A stretch of DNA of 64,000 nt. It comes from Granulicella sp. S156 (GTDB taxonomy: Bacteria; Acidobacteriota; Terriglobia; Terriglobales; Acidobacteriaceae). The DNA lies in the NCBI RefSeq assembly GCF_009766105.1, contig NZ_LMUH01000005.1, forward strand, positions 1 through 64,000. The letters are read 5' to 3'. Positions within the stretch are counted from its first letter, which is position 1; every line of letters starts with the position of its first letter. A program made the position numbers and the translations under genes. The notes below the pieces were generated by a model, which was given only the letters and a program-made list of their open reading frames with translations, searched no databases and had not been told where the DNA came from. Shown here piece by piece: positions 19,726 to 29,179 of this stretch.

Positions 19726-21849
19726 ATGCGTTGTCCGCCTGTCTTTTTCGCGTTGACCCTCGCCGCCACCCTGGCACCCGCCCAGCAACCGTTTACGCTG
19801 CAACAGATTCTCAGCGCGCCCTATGCGCTTTCGCTCACAGCTGCCCCATCGGGCACGCTCTTCGCATGGGTTGAGAATGCCGAGGGACGGCGGAATCTCT
19901 GGATAGGCGGGCCGAAAGAGTCCGCGCGGCAGCTTACGCAGTACAGCGAAGACGATGGGCAGGACATCGATGGCCTCGTCTGGTCGCCGGATGGGACAAG
20001 CATCGCCTACAGCCGTGGCGCGGAGACAGGTGCCGACGGCAAGCCGGCGAATCCAGCGCATCTGCAGCGCGCGACACCAGTGGAAGTCTGGGTGCAGCCG
20101 ATCGCGCCTGACAGCCAGCCCGTGCTGCTTGGCGAAGGCCATTCGCCGCTATTTTCGCGCGATGGACGGAGCGTACTGTTCGTGCATGGAGGCCAGATAT
20201 GGTCTGCCGGGCTTTCTTCCTCCATGGCCTCACCCAATGCCGCGCATCAACTCGTCTTCGATCGTGGCACGGCGAGCTCGTTGACGCTTTCGCCCGATGG
20301 CAAGCTGCTGGCGTTCGTCAGTCATCGCAGAGATCACAGCTTTATCGGAATGTTCGATCTGAGTGCGCACACATTGCGTTTTCTCTCACCCTCCACGGGC
20401 AGCGACTTCGCACCGAACTTCTCGCCTGATGGCCAACAGATCGCGTGGCTGCGTAAGCCGTTCACGGAGGCTCCGGAGTTCGCAGCGAATCGCGTCTCGG
20501 CGTATCCGTGGTCGATCCAGCTTGCGAGTGTGGCGAGCGGCGAGGCTCATACTCTCTATTCCCCCAAAGCGAACGAGCGCGGGAGTGTGACGCCGCATCT
20601 TTCAAGCGGGAGCCCGCGTTTGTTCTGGGCGACAGGTGGCAAGCTGCTCTTCTTCAGCGAAGCGGATGGATGGGTGCATCTCTACTCGCTACAGGCGGAC
20701 AAACCCGGATCACAGCCGCGTTTGCTTACGCCTGGGGCGTTTGAGGTTGAAGACGCCACTCTCAGTGCGGAAGGACGAACTGTCTTCTATGCTTCGAATT
20801 CGGCAGTTGCAAATGCTTCCGATGCGGACCGCCGCCATCTGTGGAAGATCGACCTCGGCGGAACAAACTCCGAGCCGATCGCTCTCACGCATGGCAGTGG
20901 CATCGAGACCCATCCGCAGATTGCAGCCAGCGGCGAGATTGCCGCGATTGCCAGCGATGCCCGTGTTCCGTCGCATCCTGTGATGGTGGCCGCGGATGGA
21001 ACATTTACGCCGCTGCATGCGGGCGCTTTGCCACAGGACTATCCGGCTGCGCTGGTTACGCCGCAACAGGTGCTCTTCCGTTCTAGCGACGGCATTGATC
21101 TCCATGGGCAGTTGTTCCTCCCCGAGCGAAAAACAAGTTCCAAACGCCCCGTCATCGTCTTCTTTCATGGTGGGCCGGAGCGGCAGATGATGCTTGGTTA
21201 TCCGGCGATGGATTATTACTCCAACGCGTATGCGATGAATCAATACCTCGTCGCGCGCGGGTTTATCGTGCTCTCGGTGAACTACCGCTGCGGCATCGGC
21301 TATGGGATGGAGTTCTACCGGTGCGAGGGCTCAGGTGCGGATGGCGCTGCAGAGTACAACGACGTACTCGCGACGGCGGCGTATCTGCACTCGCGCAACG
21401 ATGTCGACCAGAAACGCATTGGCGTGTGGGGAGGGAGTTATGGCGGCTACCTTACGGCGCTGGCGCTGGCACGCAACTCCGACCTGTTTGCCGCCGGCGT
21501 GGACTTTCATGGCGTCCACGACTGGATTCTCGAAGACGATGATGCCAAGTGGCTGCGCGGCAACAATGCAGAGAAGGATGCTATCGCCACAAAGGCTCGC
21601 GTTAGCTCACCGATGGCAGATGTAGCGAAGTGGCGCTCGCCGGTGCTCTTCATCCACGGTGATGACGACCCCGAGGTCTCCTATGCCGAGACACAGGCGC
21701 TGGCCGATGCGTTGCGGGCTCGTGGCGTGCCTTTCGAAGAGCTTATCTTTCCCGATGAGGTGCATGATTTTTTGTTGCATCGGGATTGGCTTGCGAGCTA
21801 TGAGGCGGAGGCGAAGTTTTTTGAGAGGGTGTTGAAGCCTGGGCAGTAG
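19726..21849 (+). CDS. Secreted S9 prolyl oligopeptidase-family peptidase
   Basis: Signal peptide (MRCPPVFFALTLAATLAPAQ), then a WD40/TolB-like beta-propeller (residues about 30-400) and a C-terminal alpha/beta-hydrolase catalytic domain. The triad is visible: Ser571 (GGSYGG), Asp648 (HGDDDPEV) and His680 (DEVHDF). PVIVFFHGGPERQ supplies the oxyanion region. This arrangement fits acylaminoacyl- or dipeptidyl-peptidase-like S9C enzymes that digest short peptides in the periplasm. Length 707 is normal. The first codons overlap the discarded long frame of the divergent DUF1003 gene. Confidence 0.92.
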   Translation: MRCPPVFFALTLAATLAPAQQPFTLQQILSAPYALSLTAAPSGTLFAWVENAEGRRNLWIGGPKESARQLTQYSEDDGQDIDGLVWSPDGTSIAYSRGAETGADGKPANPAHLQRATPVEVWVQPIAPDSQPVLLGEGHSPLFSRDGRSVLFVHGGQIWSAGLSSSMASPNAAHQLVFDRGTASSLTLSPDGKLLAFVSHRRDHSFIGMFDLSAHTLRFLSPSTGSDFAPNFSPDGQQIAWLRKPFTEAPEFAANRVSAYPWSIQLASVASGEAHTLYSPKANERGSVTPHLSSGSPRLFWATGGKLLFFSEADGWVHLYSLQADKPGSQPRLLTPGAFEVEDATLSAEGRTVFYASNSAVANASDADRRHLWKIDLGGTNSEPIALTHGSGIETHPQIAASGEIAAIASDARVPSHPVMVAADGTFTPLHAGALPQDYPAALVTPQQVLFRSSDGIDLHGQLFLPERKTSSKRPVIVFFHGGPERQMMLGYPAMDYYSNAYAMNQYLVARGFIVLSVNYRCGIGYGMEFYRCEGSGADGAAEYNDVLATAAYLHSRNDVDQKRIGVWGGSYGGYLTALALARNSDLFAAGVDFHGVHDWILEDDDAKWLRGNNAEKDAIATKARVSSPMADVAKWRSPVLFIHGDDDPEVSYAETQALADALRARGVPFEELIFPDEVHDFLLHRDWLASYEAEAKFFERVLKPGQ

Positions 21850-21960
21850 GTCATTTGCGTCTGGAGATCCCTGCATTTGCCTATAGCTGCAACGCTACTC
21901 CGAACAAAATACAGGGGTCTCTCCGCTACGGCGCAAAAGCGCGCCTTCGGTCGAGATGAC
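21850..21960. repeat. Dispersed palindromic element, family B copy 2
   Basis: Begins GTCATTTGCGTCTGGAGATCC and ends CTTCGGTCGAGATGAC, with inner arms GATCCCTGCATTTG and CAAAATACAGGGGTCTC. It starts at the last base of the S9 peptidase gene's stop codon neighbourhood and ends just before the CDF gene's 3' end, so it fills the convergent gap. Confidence 0.7.
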
Positions 21961-21990
21961 AAGTTTTTGGGGAGACTATAGAACTGCTAT

Positions 21991-22971
21991 TTAGTGTGCG
22001 TGGCTGTGTTCGTGGTCGTGGTGATGGCCGCCTGGGCCATGGTGATGGTGCGAGTGGCCGTCGATGACGTCCGGCTCCGGTGGGGAGACGCAGCCATCGA
22101 CTGTGGGGCAATCGGTGACCTCGATCTGGATCGTTGAGTGGTGGATGCCGAAATGGTCGCGAAGCTGATGGTTGATGCGCTCCAGCACCGCTTCGCTCTC
22201 CGCAAGCTGCATCTCGATGACCTGCACGTGGCTGGAGAGTGCGTGCGACTGCGAGGTCAGGCTCCAGACATGAAGGTCATGCACGTTGACGACGCCGGCC
22301 ACACCTTGCATAGCCGTACGTATCTCATTGAGATTGAGCGAGCGCGGCGTGCCTTCGAGCAGGATGTGCAGCGTCTCGCGCACGATGCCCCAGGAGCTCC
22401 ACAGGATCATCGCGGCGATGATGAGCGAGAGCAGCGGGTCGATCCACTGCTGGTGTGTGAACAGAATTGCCAGGCCACCAAGAATGACCGCGGCGGTCGA
22501 GAGTGTGTCGCCCAGCATGTGCAGAAAGACGCTACGGATGTTGACGTCGCCGGAGAACTTCCAGAGCAGCCCGGCGATGGCGCCGTTCATGACCACACCG
22601 GCGGCAGCTACGGCCATCATCAGGTGCGGCTCTACCGTGACCGGATGGAAGAACCGTTGCAGGGCGGTGACGGCGATCCAGAGGGCGAGTACCAGGAGGC
22701 TCAGTGCGTTGACGAAGCCCGCCAGAACGCCCGCGCGCTGATAGCCGAAGGTGCGCTGGTCGGTTGCCGGCCGCGTCTGCAGCCATACCGCAACGAAGCT
22801 GAGTGCTAGCGCGAGGAAGTCGGAGACGTTGTGCCCAGCCTCGGAGACCAGTGCGAGCGAGTGGGCACGCAAGCCGAAGAACAACGTCGCAAGGATATAG
22901 AGCAGCGTGAGCGCAAGCGAAAACTTGAGGATGCGCTGCATCGAGCCGCCGGGTTTCGCGTGGGCGTGCAT
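21991..22971 (-). CDS. CDF-family metal cation efflux protein
   Basis: Proton antiporter exporting Zn/Co/Cd-type cations across the inner membrane. Six membrane segments are expected; the A-site has His47-x3-Asp51 (GHNVSD) and His151-x3-Asp155 (HMLGD). The cytosolic C-terminal domain (NVHDLHVWSLTS) is the usual dimerisation fold, and the tail is a His-rich stretch (GHSHHHHGPGGHHHDHEHSHAH region) likely to bind metal. The start is set at MHAHAKPGG (22971); the upstream frame adds 19 unlikely residues and MQRILKF (22941) is an alternative. Metal specificity is not readable. Confidence 0.92.
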   Translation of the reverse strand: MHAHAKPGGSMQRILKFSLALTLLYILATLFFGLRAHSLALVSEAGHNVSDFLALALSFVAVWLQTRPATDQRTFGYQRAGVLAGFVNALSLLVLALWIAVTALQRFFHPVTVEPHLMMAVAAAGVVMNGAIAGLLWKFSGDVNIRSVFLHMLGDTLSTAAVILGGLAILFTHQQWIDPLLSLIIAAMILWSSWGIVRETLHILLEGTPRSLNLNEIRTAMQGVAGVVNVHDLHVWSLTSQSHALSSHVQVIEMQLAESEAVLERINHQLRDHFGIHHSTIQIEVTDCPTVDGCVSPPEPDVIDGHSHHHHGPGGHHHDHEHSHAH

Positions 22972-23048
22972 ATATCCAGTGTAGACGCTTGCGGTAAAGC
23001 GGGGGACTCCAGTGGCCTGCAGAAGCACCTTCCAGCGGCAGAAATGGG

Positions 23049-23969
23049 CTAAAGCAAGACAAACTTTCGCGGTTCGGACCGGCTCACCGGGGTTTCTCTT
23101 CCTGCCATCTCCAACAATGTTTCTTCGATCATCCCGCTCATTTCTTCCAGCGGAAGGTCATTGGATAGCGTTCCGAAAGGCTCTTCGATCTCTTCGGCCA
23201 ACGCTTCGAGCGCCATGAAGGTATAGGCCACCAGCACAGACATTACCGGAGTCATCACGCCAAGGGTACCGACAAGGCCAAAGGGGAGAAGAAAGCAGTA
23301 GATATACACCGTGCGATGAATCATTACGGAGTAGGGGTAGGGCAAAGGAGTGCCTGCCAGACGTTCGCAGCCTCCCAATACGTCGGAGAGGCCATTCAGG
23401 TTGTGATCGAAGGCAGCGGCAGTCATCTCTCCGTATCGGCCTTCCCTGCTTCGCGCTGCGACCCATCGGCCCAGAGAGGTAAGAAGGACTGCAGGACGAT
23501 ATCGCGCTGCTAGAATTTCCGCACTTAGCTCTGGGGACAGCAGACGATCCAGATCGAGCCTGGGATCGCTATGACGCAGTTGGTGACGCAGCGCGTGGGT
23601 AAAGGCGGCGAGCAGGGAGACCCATTCCGTGACACGGGGATCTGCCGGCTCAAGGCCTCCCAGGGTGAGCGACTGACGGACAAGGGAGCGGGTCAGGTTG
23701 AGCAGAGCTCCCCATAGCTTGCGGCCTTCCCAGTAGCGGTCATAGCTGGCGCTGTTGCGAAACCCCAGAAACAGCGCCAGCGATACGCCAAGCAGCGTGA
23801 ACGGAGCGACGGTCAACGGGATCTGATGATGAAACAGCCTTCCGTGGCTCCATGTAACAAAGCTGGCTATCGCCAGCACCAATAGCAGTTGCGGAAGGAT
23901 GTCGCTCAGAACGGAGCCGTGCCAGATGAAGAGCATTCGGAACCAGTTCAATTTTGAGCGCACGATCAT
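23049..23969 (-). CDS. Bestrophin-like (UPF0187/RFP-TM) channel protein
   Basis: Inner-membrane protein starting MIVRSKLNWFRMLF. Four membrane segments: ILPQLLLVLAIASFVTW, VAPFTLLGVSLALFLGFRNSASYDRYWEGRKLWG (the hallmark of bacterial bestrophins), and YCFLLPFGLVGTLGVMTPVMSVLVAYTF near the C-terminus. Bacterial homologues form pentameric ion channels; sodium selectivity was reported for KpBest. Complete at 306 residues. It lies directly upstream of, and co-directional with, the CDF exporter, separated by 77 bp. Confidence 0.88.
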   Translation of the reverse strand: MIVRSKLNWFRMLFIWHGSVLSDILPQLLLVLAIASFVTWSHGRLFHHQIPLTVAPFTLLGVSLALFLGFRNSASYDRYWEGRKLWGALLNLTRSLVRQSLTLGGLEPADPRVTEWVSLLAAFTHALRHQLRHSDPRLDLDRLLSPELSAEILAARYRPAVLLTSLGRWVAARSREGRYGEMTAAAFDHNLNGLSDVLGGCERLAGTPLPYPYSVMIHRTVYIYCFLLPFGLVGTLGVMTPVMSVLVAYTFMALEALAEEIEEPFGTLSNDLPLEEMSGMIEETLLEMAGRETPVSRSEPRKFVLL

Positions 23970-24123
23970 ATGTTCATTGCACGCCCCGGCTGGTTATATG
24001 TCCAATCGTATGATTCGTTCATATTGATAGGAGAAATGGATAAGTAGGTTGAACCTTTCTCCCGAAGCGCCTGGGGTCAAGCAGCAAGCGTTCTGGTTGA
24101 AAAGGTCCTGATGGCATCGGTGC

Positions 24124-24196
24124 GGCAGAATGTTTCGGGGTTCTTCGACTCCGCGCCTCGCAAAGTACGCGAGTCGATTCGCTCAGAATGACGGAT
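24124..24196. repeat. Dispersed palindrome related to family D
   Basis: GGGGTTCTTCGACTCCGCG ... CGAGTCGATTCGCTCAGAATGACGG, containing a GACTC/GAGTC core and the terminal CAGAATGACGG common to the other elements. Located downstream of the sensor kinase gene. Confidence 0.5.
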
Positions 24197-24223
24197 TGTG
24201 GGGATTTATGAGAGACGAGGACT

Positions 24224-25654
24224 TTAGGCTTTCGATTGTCGTGCCAGAGGAAAATCGATGCAGCAGCGGGCGCCGGTCTGGACGGATTCGTCGAAGAAGA
24301 TGCTTCCGCCGCTGCGCTCGACTGCGAGCTTGGCGATCGAAAGGCCGAGGCCCGCACCGCTGTTCGACGAAGTTTCCGACGACCTGCCGGTAAAGAATCT
24401 CTCGAACACGCGCTGATGGTCACCTGCCAGAATGCCAGGGCCCCCATCGTGAATGCACACACGCTCCGCTTCGAAAGAAGATACGGTGACACGGGAGTAG
24501 CTGATCCGCAGGGTGGAACCAACGCTGGAGAACTTCACTGCATTGTGCAGCACATTCAAGACAGCGGCTCGTATAAGGCTGCGGTCCGCAGAGATTGTCT
24601 GCCGCACATGATCGTCCTGTTCCTGCTGCACGGTGATCTGCTTTTCGTCTGTGACCACTTCCAACAGTACGAGGATCTCGTTGACAAGCTCCGGCAGAAG
24701 AAATTCGTCGAGCGCTTCGAGATGCGCGACTTCGGCCCTGGAGAGCATCAGGAGCCCTTCGATCGTCTGGTTGAGACGCACCGTCTCTTCGAGCATGCTG
24801 CTGATGGCTTCACGGTAGCCTTCGCCATCCTCAGTCTCCTGAAGCGCGATCTCACCGGCGGCGCGAAGGGAGGCAAGCGGTGTCCTGAGTTCATGGGCCG
24901 CGTCTGCCGTAAACCGCTGCAGTTGAGAGAAGGCCTGCTCCAGGCGCTGCAATAGATGGTTGAGGACTCTGGCCATGTGCCCGAGTTCATCATGTTCGTT
25001 CTCCACCACAACGCGTTCCTGCAGGTTGCTGGCGGTGATCTGTTCTGCGCGCGCGGCCATCTCGTCCAGCGGAATGAAGGCCCGTCTCGCGATGTTGTAG
25101 CCCGCGAACCCTGCGATCACCAGGCCAATCGGCATGGCTACCAACAGGAGCAGAAAGAATTGGAGCATCCGTTCGCGGAGCGGCGCGAGGCTGTATCCGA
25201 GCCGTATGAGCACCTGTCTGCCGGCGACAGGATGCAGGTGGCTGATGACGAGCACATGCGTCCCATCCTCGAGCTTGATGGAACGCTCGTTGAAGGAGTT
25301 GCTTCCTTCGTTAGGGTGAGTGGGACCGCCCAGAGAAAGACCGTTCAGGTTACCGGTGCGATAGAGGACAGTGCCGGACAAGTCACGGATCTCCATCAAA
25401 CGATCGACCAGAAGGTGCGAGTGGGGATGAGAGTAGTAGTCCTGCTGCAGGTGGAGCTGACCCTGGGCGTCGAAGAACAACAGGCCTTCTACGGTCTCAA
25501 CATCCTGAACTTCATCATGAAACATCTGACGTTCGAGTAGACCGTACTGGAAGATAAAGACGACCGCCACGTAGACAGCGAGAATGCCGGCGAGGACCGC
25601 GACGTACCACATGGTGAGTCGTGTCCGAATATGGCTGGAGGGAAAGATCTTCAT
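24224..25654 (-). CDS. Sensor histidine kinase (CusS-like)
   Basis: Membrane sensor of a two-component system. TM1 (residues 14-37), a periplasmic sensor of about 125 residues, TM2 (165-187), HAMP (188-240), HisKA with phospho-acceptor His254 (AAHELRTPL), then HATPase with N-box NVLHNAVKF and G-boxes DGGPGI and GAGLGLSI. The 4-bp overlap (ATGA) with the upstream response regulator gene shows an operon. Its place divergent from an RND efflux operon suggests sensing of metals or toxic compounds, as for CusS, but the periplasmic domain has no obvious metal motif. Confidence 0.92.
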   Translation of the reverse strand: MKIFPSSHIRTRLTMWYVAVLAGILAVYVAVVFIFQYGLLERQMFHDEVQDVETVEGLLFFDAQGQLHLQQDYYSHPHSHLLVDRLMEIRDLSGTVLYRTGNLNGLSLGGPTHPNEGSNSFNERSIKLEDGTHVLVISHLHPVAGRQVLIRLGYSLAPLRERMLQFFLLLLVAMPIGLVIAGFAGYNIARRAFIPLDEMAARAEQITASNLQERVVVENEHDELGHMARVLNHLLQRLEQAFSQLQRFTADAAHELRTPLASLRAAGEIALQETEDGEGYREAISSMLEETVRLNQTIEGLLMLSRAEVAHLEALDEFLLPELVNEILVLLEVVTDEKQITVQQEQDDHVRQTISADRSLIRAAVLNVLHNAVKFSSVGSTLRISYSRVTVSSFEAERVCIHDGGPGILAGDHQRVFERFFTGRSSETSSNSGAGLGLSIAKLAVERSGGSIFFDESVQTGARCCIDFPLARQSKA

Positions 25655-26376
25655 GGCTTAGGTTCCTGGAGAATGAAGCCTACCCCGCGAATTGTCTGCA
25701 GGAGTTTGACCGCGAAGGGATCATCCAGTTTGCGGCGAAGTCGGGTCATTTGCACATCGATGACATTGTCGAGCGGCGTGAACCTTGAGTTCTCTTTCCA
25801 CACATCCTTGGCGAGCATCTCTCGCGAGACGGCGCGGCCCTGGTTTTCAGCCAGGTAGAGCAGAAGGTCGAACTCACGGGTCGTAAGATCCAGGCGAACA
25901 TCCGACCTGCTGGCGGTACGGCTTTCTGTATCCAGCGCGAGGTCGGCGATGCGAAGCAGGGCGGCTGTTGCCGGCGCCTGCGCGCGGCGCAAGAGCGCGC
26001 CGATACGTGCGAGCAATTCAGGAAAAGAGAATGGCTTGCCGAGATAGTCGTCCGCGCCTGCGTTAAGGCCGGCGACGCGATCTTCCGGCGAGTTGTTGGA
26101 GGTAAGAATCAAGATGCGGATATCCAGCGACTGGGCGCGAATCTGGCGGAGTATCTCAAGGCCACCGCGCTGAGGAAGATTGAGATCGAGCACAAGAAGC
26201 TGGGGAAAGAGCTTGTGTACGAGAAAGAATCCCTCTTCTCCAGTGCGGGCGACGCTAACGTCGTAGCCGCCGGCTTTTATGCCGCTCACCAGGGCATCCG
26301 CCATCTTCCTGTCGTCTTCAACGACCAGGACACGCCGTGTTGCGGGGGCTTTCTGCACTAGATGATGATGTCGCAC
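25651..26376 (-). CDS. OmpR/PhoB-family response regulator
   Basis: Receiver domain (VLVVEDDRKMADAL, phospho-acceptor Asp64 in LVLDLNLP, Thr/Ser switch LILTS, Lys in GKPF) joined to a winged helix (LDLTTREFDLLLYLAENQGRAVSREML ... DVQMTRLRRKLDDP ... TIRGVGFIL). GTG start at 26376; a few N-terminal residues before TRRVLVVED are uncertain. First gene of the kinase operon. The TGTAAG-N5-TGTAAG repeat between it and the divergent gene at 26482 is a good candidate target. Confidence 0.93.
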   Translation of the reverse strand: MRHHHLVQKAPATRRVLVVEDDRKMADALVSGIKAGGYDVSVARTGEEGFFLVHKLFPQLLVLDLNLPQRGGLEILRQIRAQSLDIRILILTSNNSPEDRVAGLNAGADDYLGKPFSFPELLARIGALLRRAQAPATAALLRIADLALDTESRTASRSDVRLDLTTREFDLLLYLAENQGRAVSREMLAKDVWKENSRFTPLDNVIDVQMTRLRRKLDDPFAVKLLQTIRGVGFILQEPKP

Positions 26377-26419
26377 TGCTACGCCAGGAGCAAGTAGATG
26401 GCAACAAATGTCAGGGAGT

Positions 26420-26436
26420 TGTAAGCGGAGTGTAAG
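26420..26436 (+). promoter_or_regulatory. Tandem TGTAAG-N5-TGTAAG box
   Basis: Two perfect TGTAAG hexamers 11 bp apart (26420-26425 and 26431-26436) in the divergent space between the response regulator and the secreted protein gene. OmpR/PhoB-family regulators bind tandem half-sites at this spacing (PhoB, PmrA and QseB boxes). Confidence 0.5.
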
Positions 26437-26481
26437 GAGGTTGCGTGGTCAACTCAGGATGTTGAAAGGATGGTGTCGACC

Positions 26482-27273
26482 ATGAAAATCAATCTCCTCA
26501 TTGCAGCCTCTCTTTGCTGCACACCCCTGTTGCTTGCCCAGAGCGGACACGCAGCCACTACTGAACAGCTTGCTCCCAAGACGACCCTGCCCATTGTGTT
26601 CACTCAGGGCTTTGACGCCAACCATGCGCATACGGGCGATGTGGTGCATGCCAGAACAACCCAGACTGTCTCTCTTGCCGGCGGAGGAACTCTGGCGGCA
26701 GGTGCGGAAGTCACAGGGCACGTCGTAGCCGCCAAGGGCTTCGCCTTCGACAAGACGCACTATGCCGTGCAGAATCAATCGACTCTTGCGGTTCACTTCG
26801 ACAGCGTCAGCTCCAACTCCGTTACGCTGCCGCTGAATGTCTATGTTCGCGCTATCGCCGATCCTCTCACCTCATGGGGAGCAACGGAGTCGATGGGCAC
26901 CGACGACACGCTCGCTACACGCACGCAAATAGGCGGCGACGTTTTGACTCCGTCACAGAATGAGGTTGTGTCGCAGAGCGGCGACGTCGTTGGCTACAAC
27001 AAGCGTAATGGCGTGTATGCCCATCTCATCTCGTCTGTTGGGAATTCGCCGAATGGTTGCGATGCGAGCGATACGGAACAGTCGATGGGTCTCTATTCGG
27101 CATCGGCCTGCGGCCTGTATGGATTTACGGGCACGACGTTGCAGCAGACCGGAAGAACGGGCGAGCCTTCGACGCTGGTGCTTAGCTCCAACCGGGTTGC
27201 TCCGAAGGTCTGGAAGAACAGCACGGCGCTGCTGGAAGTTCGGTCGACGGATAATACGATTGCGAGCCGTTAG
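26482..27273 (+). CDS. Secreted beta-rich protein, unknown function
   Basis: Start set at ATG 26482 (MKINLLIAASLCCTP), a clear signal peptide ending LLAQS; ATG 26470 is an alternative without ribosome-site spacing. The mature protein has the pattern GDVVHARTTQTVSL..GGGTLAAGAEVTGHVVAAKG, similar in layout to the beta domain of the 11338-11961 product, then a Ser/Thr/Asn-rich half with four Cys. Not recognised by name. It is the first gene divergent from the two-component operon and precedes the efflux operon, so joint regulation is likely. Confidence 0.7.
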   Translation: MKINLLIAASLCCTPLLLAQSGHAATTEQLAPKTTLPIVFTQGFDANHAHTGDVVHARTTQTVSLAGGGTLAAGAEVTGHVVAAKGFAFDKTHYAVQNQSTLAVHFDSVSSNSVTLPLNVYVRAIADPLTSWGATESMGTDDTLATRTQIGGDVLTPSQNEVVSQSGDVVGYNKRNGVYAHLISSVGNSPNGCDASDTEQSMGLYSASACGLYGFTGTTLQQTGRTGEPSTLVLSSNRVAPKVWKNSTALLEVRSTDNTIASR

Positions 27274-27300
27274 TACTCAGTTGTATCCGTCCCAATGTCC

Positions 27301-27400
27301 GTCATTTCGGCCGACCAGCCTGTCCCTTTGGCTTCTTCGGTAGTACAAGCATCCGCGAAATACAGGGGGGTCCCCGCTCCTGTTGGTCGGTCGAAATGAC
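27301..27400. repeat. 100-bp MITE-like element, family B copy 3
   Basis: Terminal inverted repeats of 17 bp, GTCATTTCGGCCGACCA and TGGTCGGTCGAAATGAC, with one mismatch; interior contains GCGAAATACAGGGGGGTCC like the other copies. No coding capacity. Confidence 0.8.
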
Positions 27401-27474
27401 CAGTATCGGCGTAGGTTTTTGGACTGCTGTAGTACCCCTCTAACCCCTGATGTTCTTCCCTCTTTGGAGATTCA

Positions 27475-27828
27475 ATGCTTAGTGCTGGATCGGCGTTCAA
27501 GGTAACGGTGTATCTCAACAGGGACACCAGTTCGACAAGCGGCTTTCTCCCCAATGACATCCTTGACTTCCTTCATAAGCAAGGCATTGCGGGCGCCACG
27601 GAATATCGAGCCCACGCCGGCTTCGGCTTCCATCGGCAGATGCATACGAGCGACGCCGGGGGGGTGGAGAGTGAGCACCTCCCGGTTGTCCTCCAGTTCC
27701 TGGATACGCGGGAGAAGATCAGCGCCATCCTGCCGGAGCTGCTGGCTATGGTCACCGATGGCCTGGTCGAAGCGCACCCTACAGAGATCCTCAAAAACAT
27801 CGCAACCGCGGAGAGAGTGCTCGCCTGA
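27475..27828 (+). CDS. DUF190 (PII-like) protein
   Basis: 117 residues beginning FKVTVYLNRDTSS, with GIAGATEYRAHAGFG and REKISAILPELLAMVTDGLVEAH, the DUF190 pattern. These proteins have a PII-like fold and are often encoded beside efflux or fluoride-export genes; ligand unknown. It opens the efflux operon: its stop TGA overlaps the ATG of the TolC-like gene (TGATG at 27826-27830). A small cytosolic regulator of the transporter is the simplest inference. Confidence 0.88.
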   Translation: MLSAGSAFKVTVYLNRDTSSTSGFLPNDILDFLHKQGIAGATEYRAHAGFGFHRQMHTSDAGGVESEHLPVVLQFLDTREKISAILPELLAMVTDGLVEAHPTEILKNIATAERVLA

Positions 27829-29165
27829 TGAGGTATGGAAATGTTGCCGGCAAATTGGCCCGTACAGTATTCGGCGTCGTACTCTGCTCCGCGAGTTTTT
27901 CGTCGCAGGCGCAAGCTGTAAATCCCTCTGCACCCGAACAGACGTTGCCACCCCTGACACTCGCTCAGGCTGAGACGGTTGCGATTGCCAATCAGCCTCG
28001 CATGCTGGCCGCGCAATTGCGCGCTCGCGCTTCGGCGCAGCGGATCAGAGAGGCTAGATCGAGCCTGTATCCGACGATTGCGTTCAATGCGACCGGCGTC
28101 GGCGTGGCCGATACCGGCACGGCTACTGCGGCAGGCGCGCTGACTACTTCGTCGATTTCAGATCGCTTTGCCTATGGAGGAAATCTTGTCCAGCTTGTGA
28201 CAGATTTCGGAAGGACTAGTGCTTTGATCGCGAGCTCGCGATCAAGTGCTGAAGCGCAGGCCGATCTTGCAACGCTCACTACGGCCCAGGTGAAGCTCAA
28301 TGTGCGCAGGGCTTACTACGAGGTGCTGGGCTCGGAGGCCGTGCTTCATGCGGCCGACGATGCACTGAACAATCGCAAGCTGATCTCGAAGCAAATTGGC
28401 GCGCTGGCTCAGAGCCAGCTTCGCTCCACACTCGACGTGAACTTCGCGGGTGTGCTTGAGAGCGAAGCGGAGCTTGCTGTCGTGCGCGCGCAAAGCACTG
28501 TGCAACAGATGCGAGTTCACCTGGCGAGCACGATGGGACTGCAACAGCCGATCGTTGCGCCGGTGGCGGATGTCGCACTGCCGGCTCCGTTGGATGCCGA
28601 TCCCACATCACTGCTTCCGCAGGCAGACACGCAGCGAGCTGATCTCAGTGCGGCGCAGGCTCAGCAGAAAGCGGCGGCACAGTTTGCGCTCTCGGAGAAG
28701 CGGCTGAGCTATCCCACGCTTAGCGCGGCGGGAGTCGCAGGCGAGATTCCGTTCCACGATCACACGCTGCACGATAACTATGCGGCAGCGGGCTTCAATC
28801 TGAATATTCCGGTATTCAACGGTGGGCTGTTTGCAGCGCGGCGCAGTGAAGCCGAGCTGGAAGCCAGTGCGCGAACGCGCGACGCCGAAGAGTTGAAGCT
28901 CGAAGTCAACGAGCAGGTGCGCGATGGCTGGTATCGCGCCGATGAGGCCTTCCGCAGTCTCGATGTTTCAGCGCGGCTGGTGGCGCAGAGCAAAGAGGCG
29001 CTTCGTCTGGCCAAGGCTCGCTACGATGCCGGTCTGGGCAGCATTGTGGAACTCAATGAGGCGCAGCTCAACGAGACCTCTGCCGAGATCGGCGCGGCCG
29101 ATGCCACCTACAGCTATCTCATTAGCCGCGCGGACCTCGATTACGCCGCAGGATTGTTGAATTGA
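27828..29165 (+). CDS. TolC-family outer membrane efflux protein
   Basis: Outer-membrane channel of a tripartite pump. Signal peptide (to about residue 35, SSQAQAV), then two OEP repeats of long helices (LTLAQAETVAIANQPRMLAAQLRARASAQRIREARS and the second half QADLSAAQAQQKAAAQFALSEKRLSYP), with RYDAGLGSIVELNEAQLNE typical of the family. Length 445 is usual. Translationally coupled to DUF190 upstream and abutting the adaptor downstream. Confidence 0.92.
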   Translation: MRYGNVAGKLARTVFGVVLCSASFSSQAQAVNPSAPEQTLPPLTLAQAETVAIANQPRMLAAQLRARASAQRIREARSSLYPTIAFNATGVGVADTGTATAAGALTTSSISDRFAYGGNLVQLVTDFGRTSALIASSRSSAEAQADLATLTTAQVKLNVRRAYYEVLGSEAVLHAADDALNNRKLISKQIGALAQSQLRSTLDVNFAGVLESEAELAVVRAQSTVQQMRVHLASTMGLQQPIVAPVADVALPAPLDADPTSLLPQADTQRADLSAAQAQQKAAAQFALSEKRLSYPTLSAAGVAGEIPFHDHTLHDNYAAAGFNLNIPVFNGGLFAARRSEAELEASARTRDAEELKLEVNEQVRDGWYRADEAFRSLDVSARLVAQSKEALRLAKARYDAGLGSIVELNEAQLNETSAEIGAADATYSYLISRADLDYAAGLLN

Positions 29166-29179
29166 AAGGACCACACGCT

